Shown here piece by piece: positions 7,067 to 7,117 of a stretch of DNA of 7,117 nt. A program made the position numbers and the translations under genes. The notes beneath the pieces are model-generated. The model saw only the letters and a list, made by a program, of their open reading frames with translations. It had not been told where the DNA came from and ran no database searches. The first letter of the stretch is position 1. Every line of letters begins with the position of its first letter. Origin of the DNA: Methylomonas sp. (GTDB taxonomy: Bacteria > Pseudomonadota > Gammaproteobacteria > Methylococcales > Methylomonadaceae); contig JAQTYP010000175.1 in NCBI GenBank assembly GCA_028688235.1, positions 1 to 7,117 of the forward strand. Direction: 5' to 3'.

Positions 7067-7117
7067 TCACGCAAGATAAACCCATTGAGACACTTCAAAC
7101 CAATGCGCTAACTTTTG
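7067..7117 (-). CDS. Possible C-terminal tail of the intron-encoded reverse transcriptase/maturase (partial)
   Basis: The minus frame is open from the right edge for 16 codons (QKLAHWFEVSQWVYLA) and stops with TGA one base before domain V. Group II intron proteins are encoded in domain IV, directly upstream of domain V, so the position is right. The tail is too short to show any reverse transcriptase, maturase or HNH motif, and this stretch may instead be the 3' strand of the domain IV base. Confidence 0.35.
   Translation of the reverse strand, partial: QKLAHWFEVSQWVYLA

Larger units (their letters stand above)
6998..7117 (-). mobile_element. Group II intron, 3' end (5' part beyond right edge)
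   Basis: Group II introns are self-splicing retroelements. Read on the minus strand, this edge holds the ordered 3' landmarks: a possible end of the intron-encoded protein, domain V (7036-7065), a 3-nt linker TGT, domain VI (7001-7032), and a 3' terminus. The unpaired domain VI adenosine (complement of base 7004) is the seventh base from a terminus ending in GAT at 6998, which fits the usual branch distance and the AY 3' end. The exon would then resume with AGGAATG on the minus strand. The boundary is predicted from structure only. The 5' end, IBS/EBS pairings and most of the protein are outside the window. Confidence 0.8.

Noticed and set aside
6811..7117. Plus-strand open frame running to the right edge
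   Set aside because: Its second half is antisense to the intron domains V and VI and reads as Arg-rich shadow. Only the first 40 codons look protein-like, with no start signal and no recognisable family.

Overview
The window is an ordinary chromosomal block of a gammaproteobacterium with an accessory edge on its right. The lineage call rests on a canonical SMC condensin, where enteric bacteria use MukBEF, whose gene overlaps that of the gammaproteobacterial division protein ZipA, plus a LepA very close to the E. coli protein. Protein style and moderate GC suggest a non-enteric lineage, possibly a methanotroph-like one. That last point is an impression, not a demonstration.

All confident genes lie on the minus strand, so they read from right to left. 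In transcription order they are: the 3' end of a group II intron entering from the right edge (6998-7117, with domains V and VI and perhaps the last 16 codons of its reverse transcriptase); a terminator-like hairpin (6948-6981); a doubtful 52-codon ORF (6787-6945); a lone cas2 (6475-6759); a 140-nt gap that probably carries the smc promoter; smc (2834-6334); zipA (2136-2834), overlapping smc by one base; a 62-nt gap with a perfect small palindrome; and lepA (262-2073), which starts with GTG. On the plus strand, the 3' end of an unidentified gene enters from the left edge (3-293) and runs convergently into the end of lepA.

smc and zipA are probably one transcription unit coupling chromosome organisation and cell division; lepA may be read through from it or have its own start. 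The more unusual part is the right 650 bases. A Cas2 with a clipped N-terminus has no cas1 and no CRISPR array in view, and it sits just downstream of a group II intron whose domain VI has an unpaired adenosine correctly placed for branching. I see no evidence for a wholly new system. The region is best read as the eroded edge of a CRISPR or mobile locus abutting core genes.
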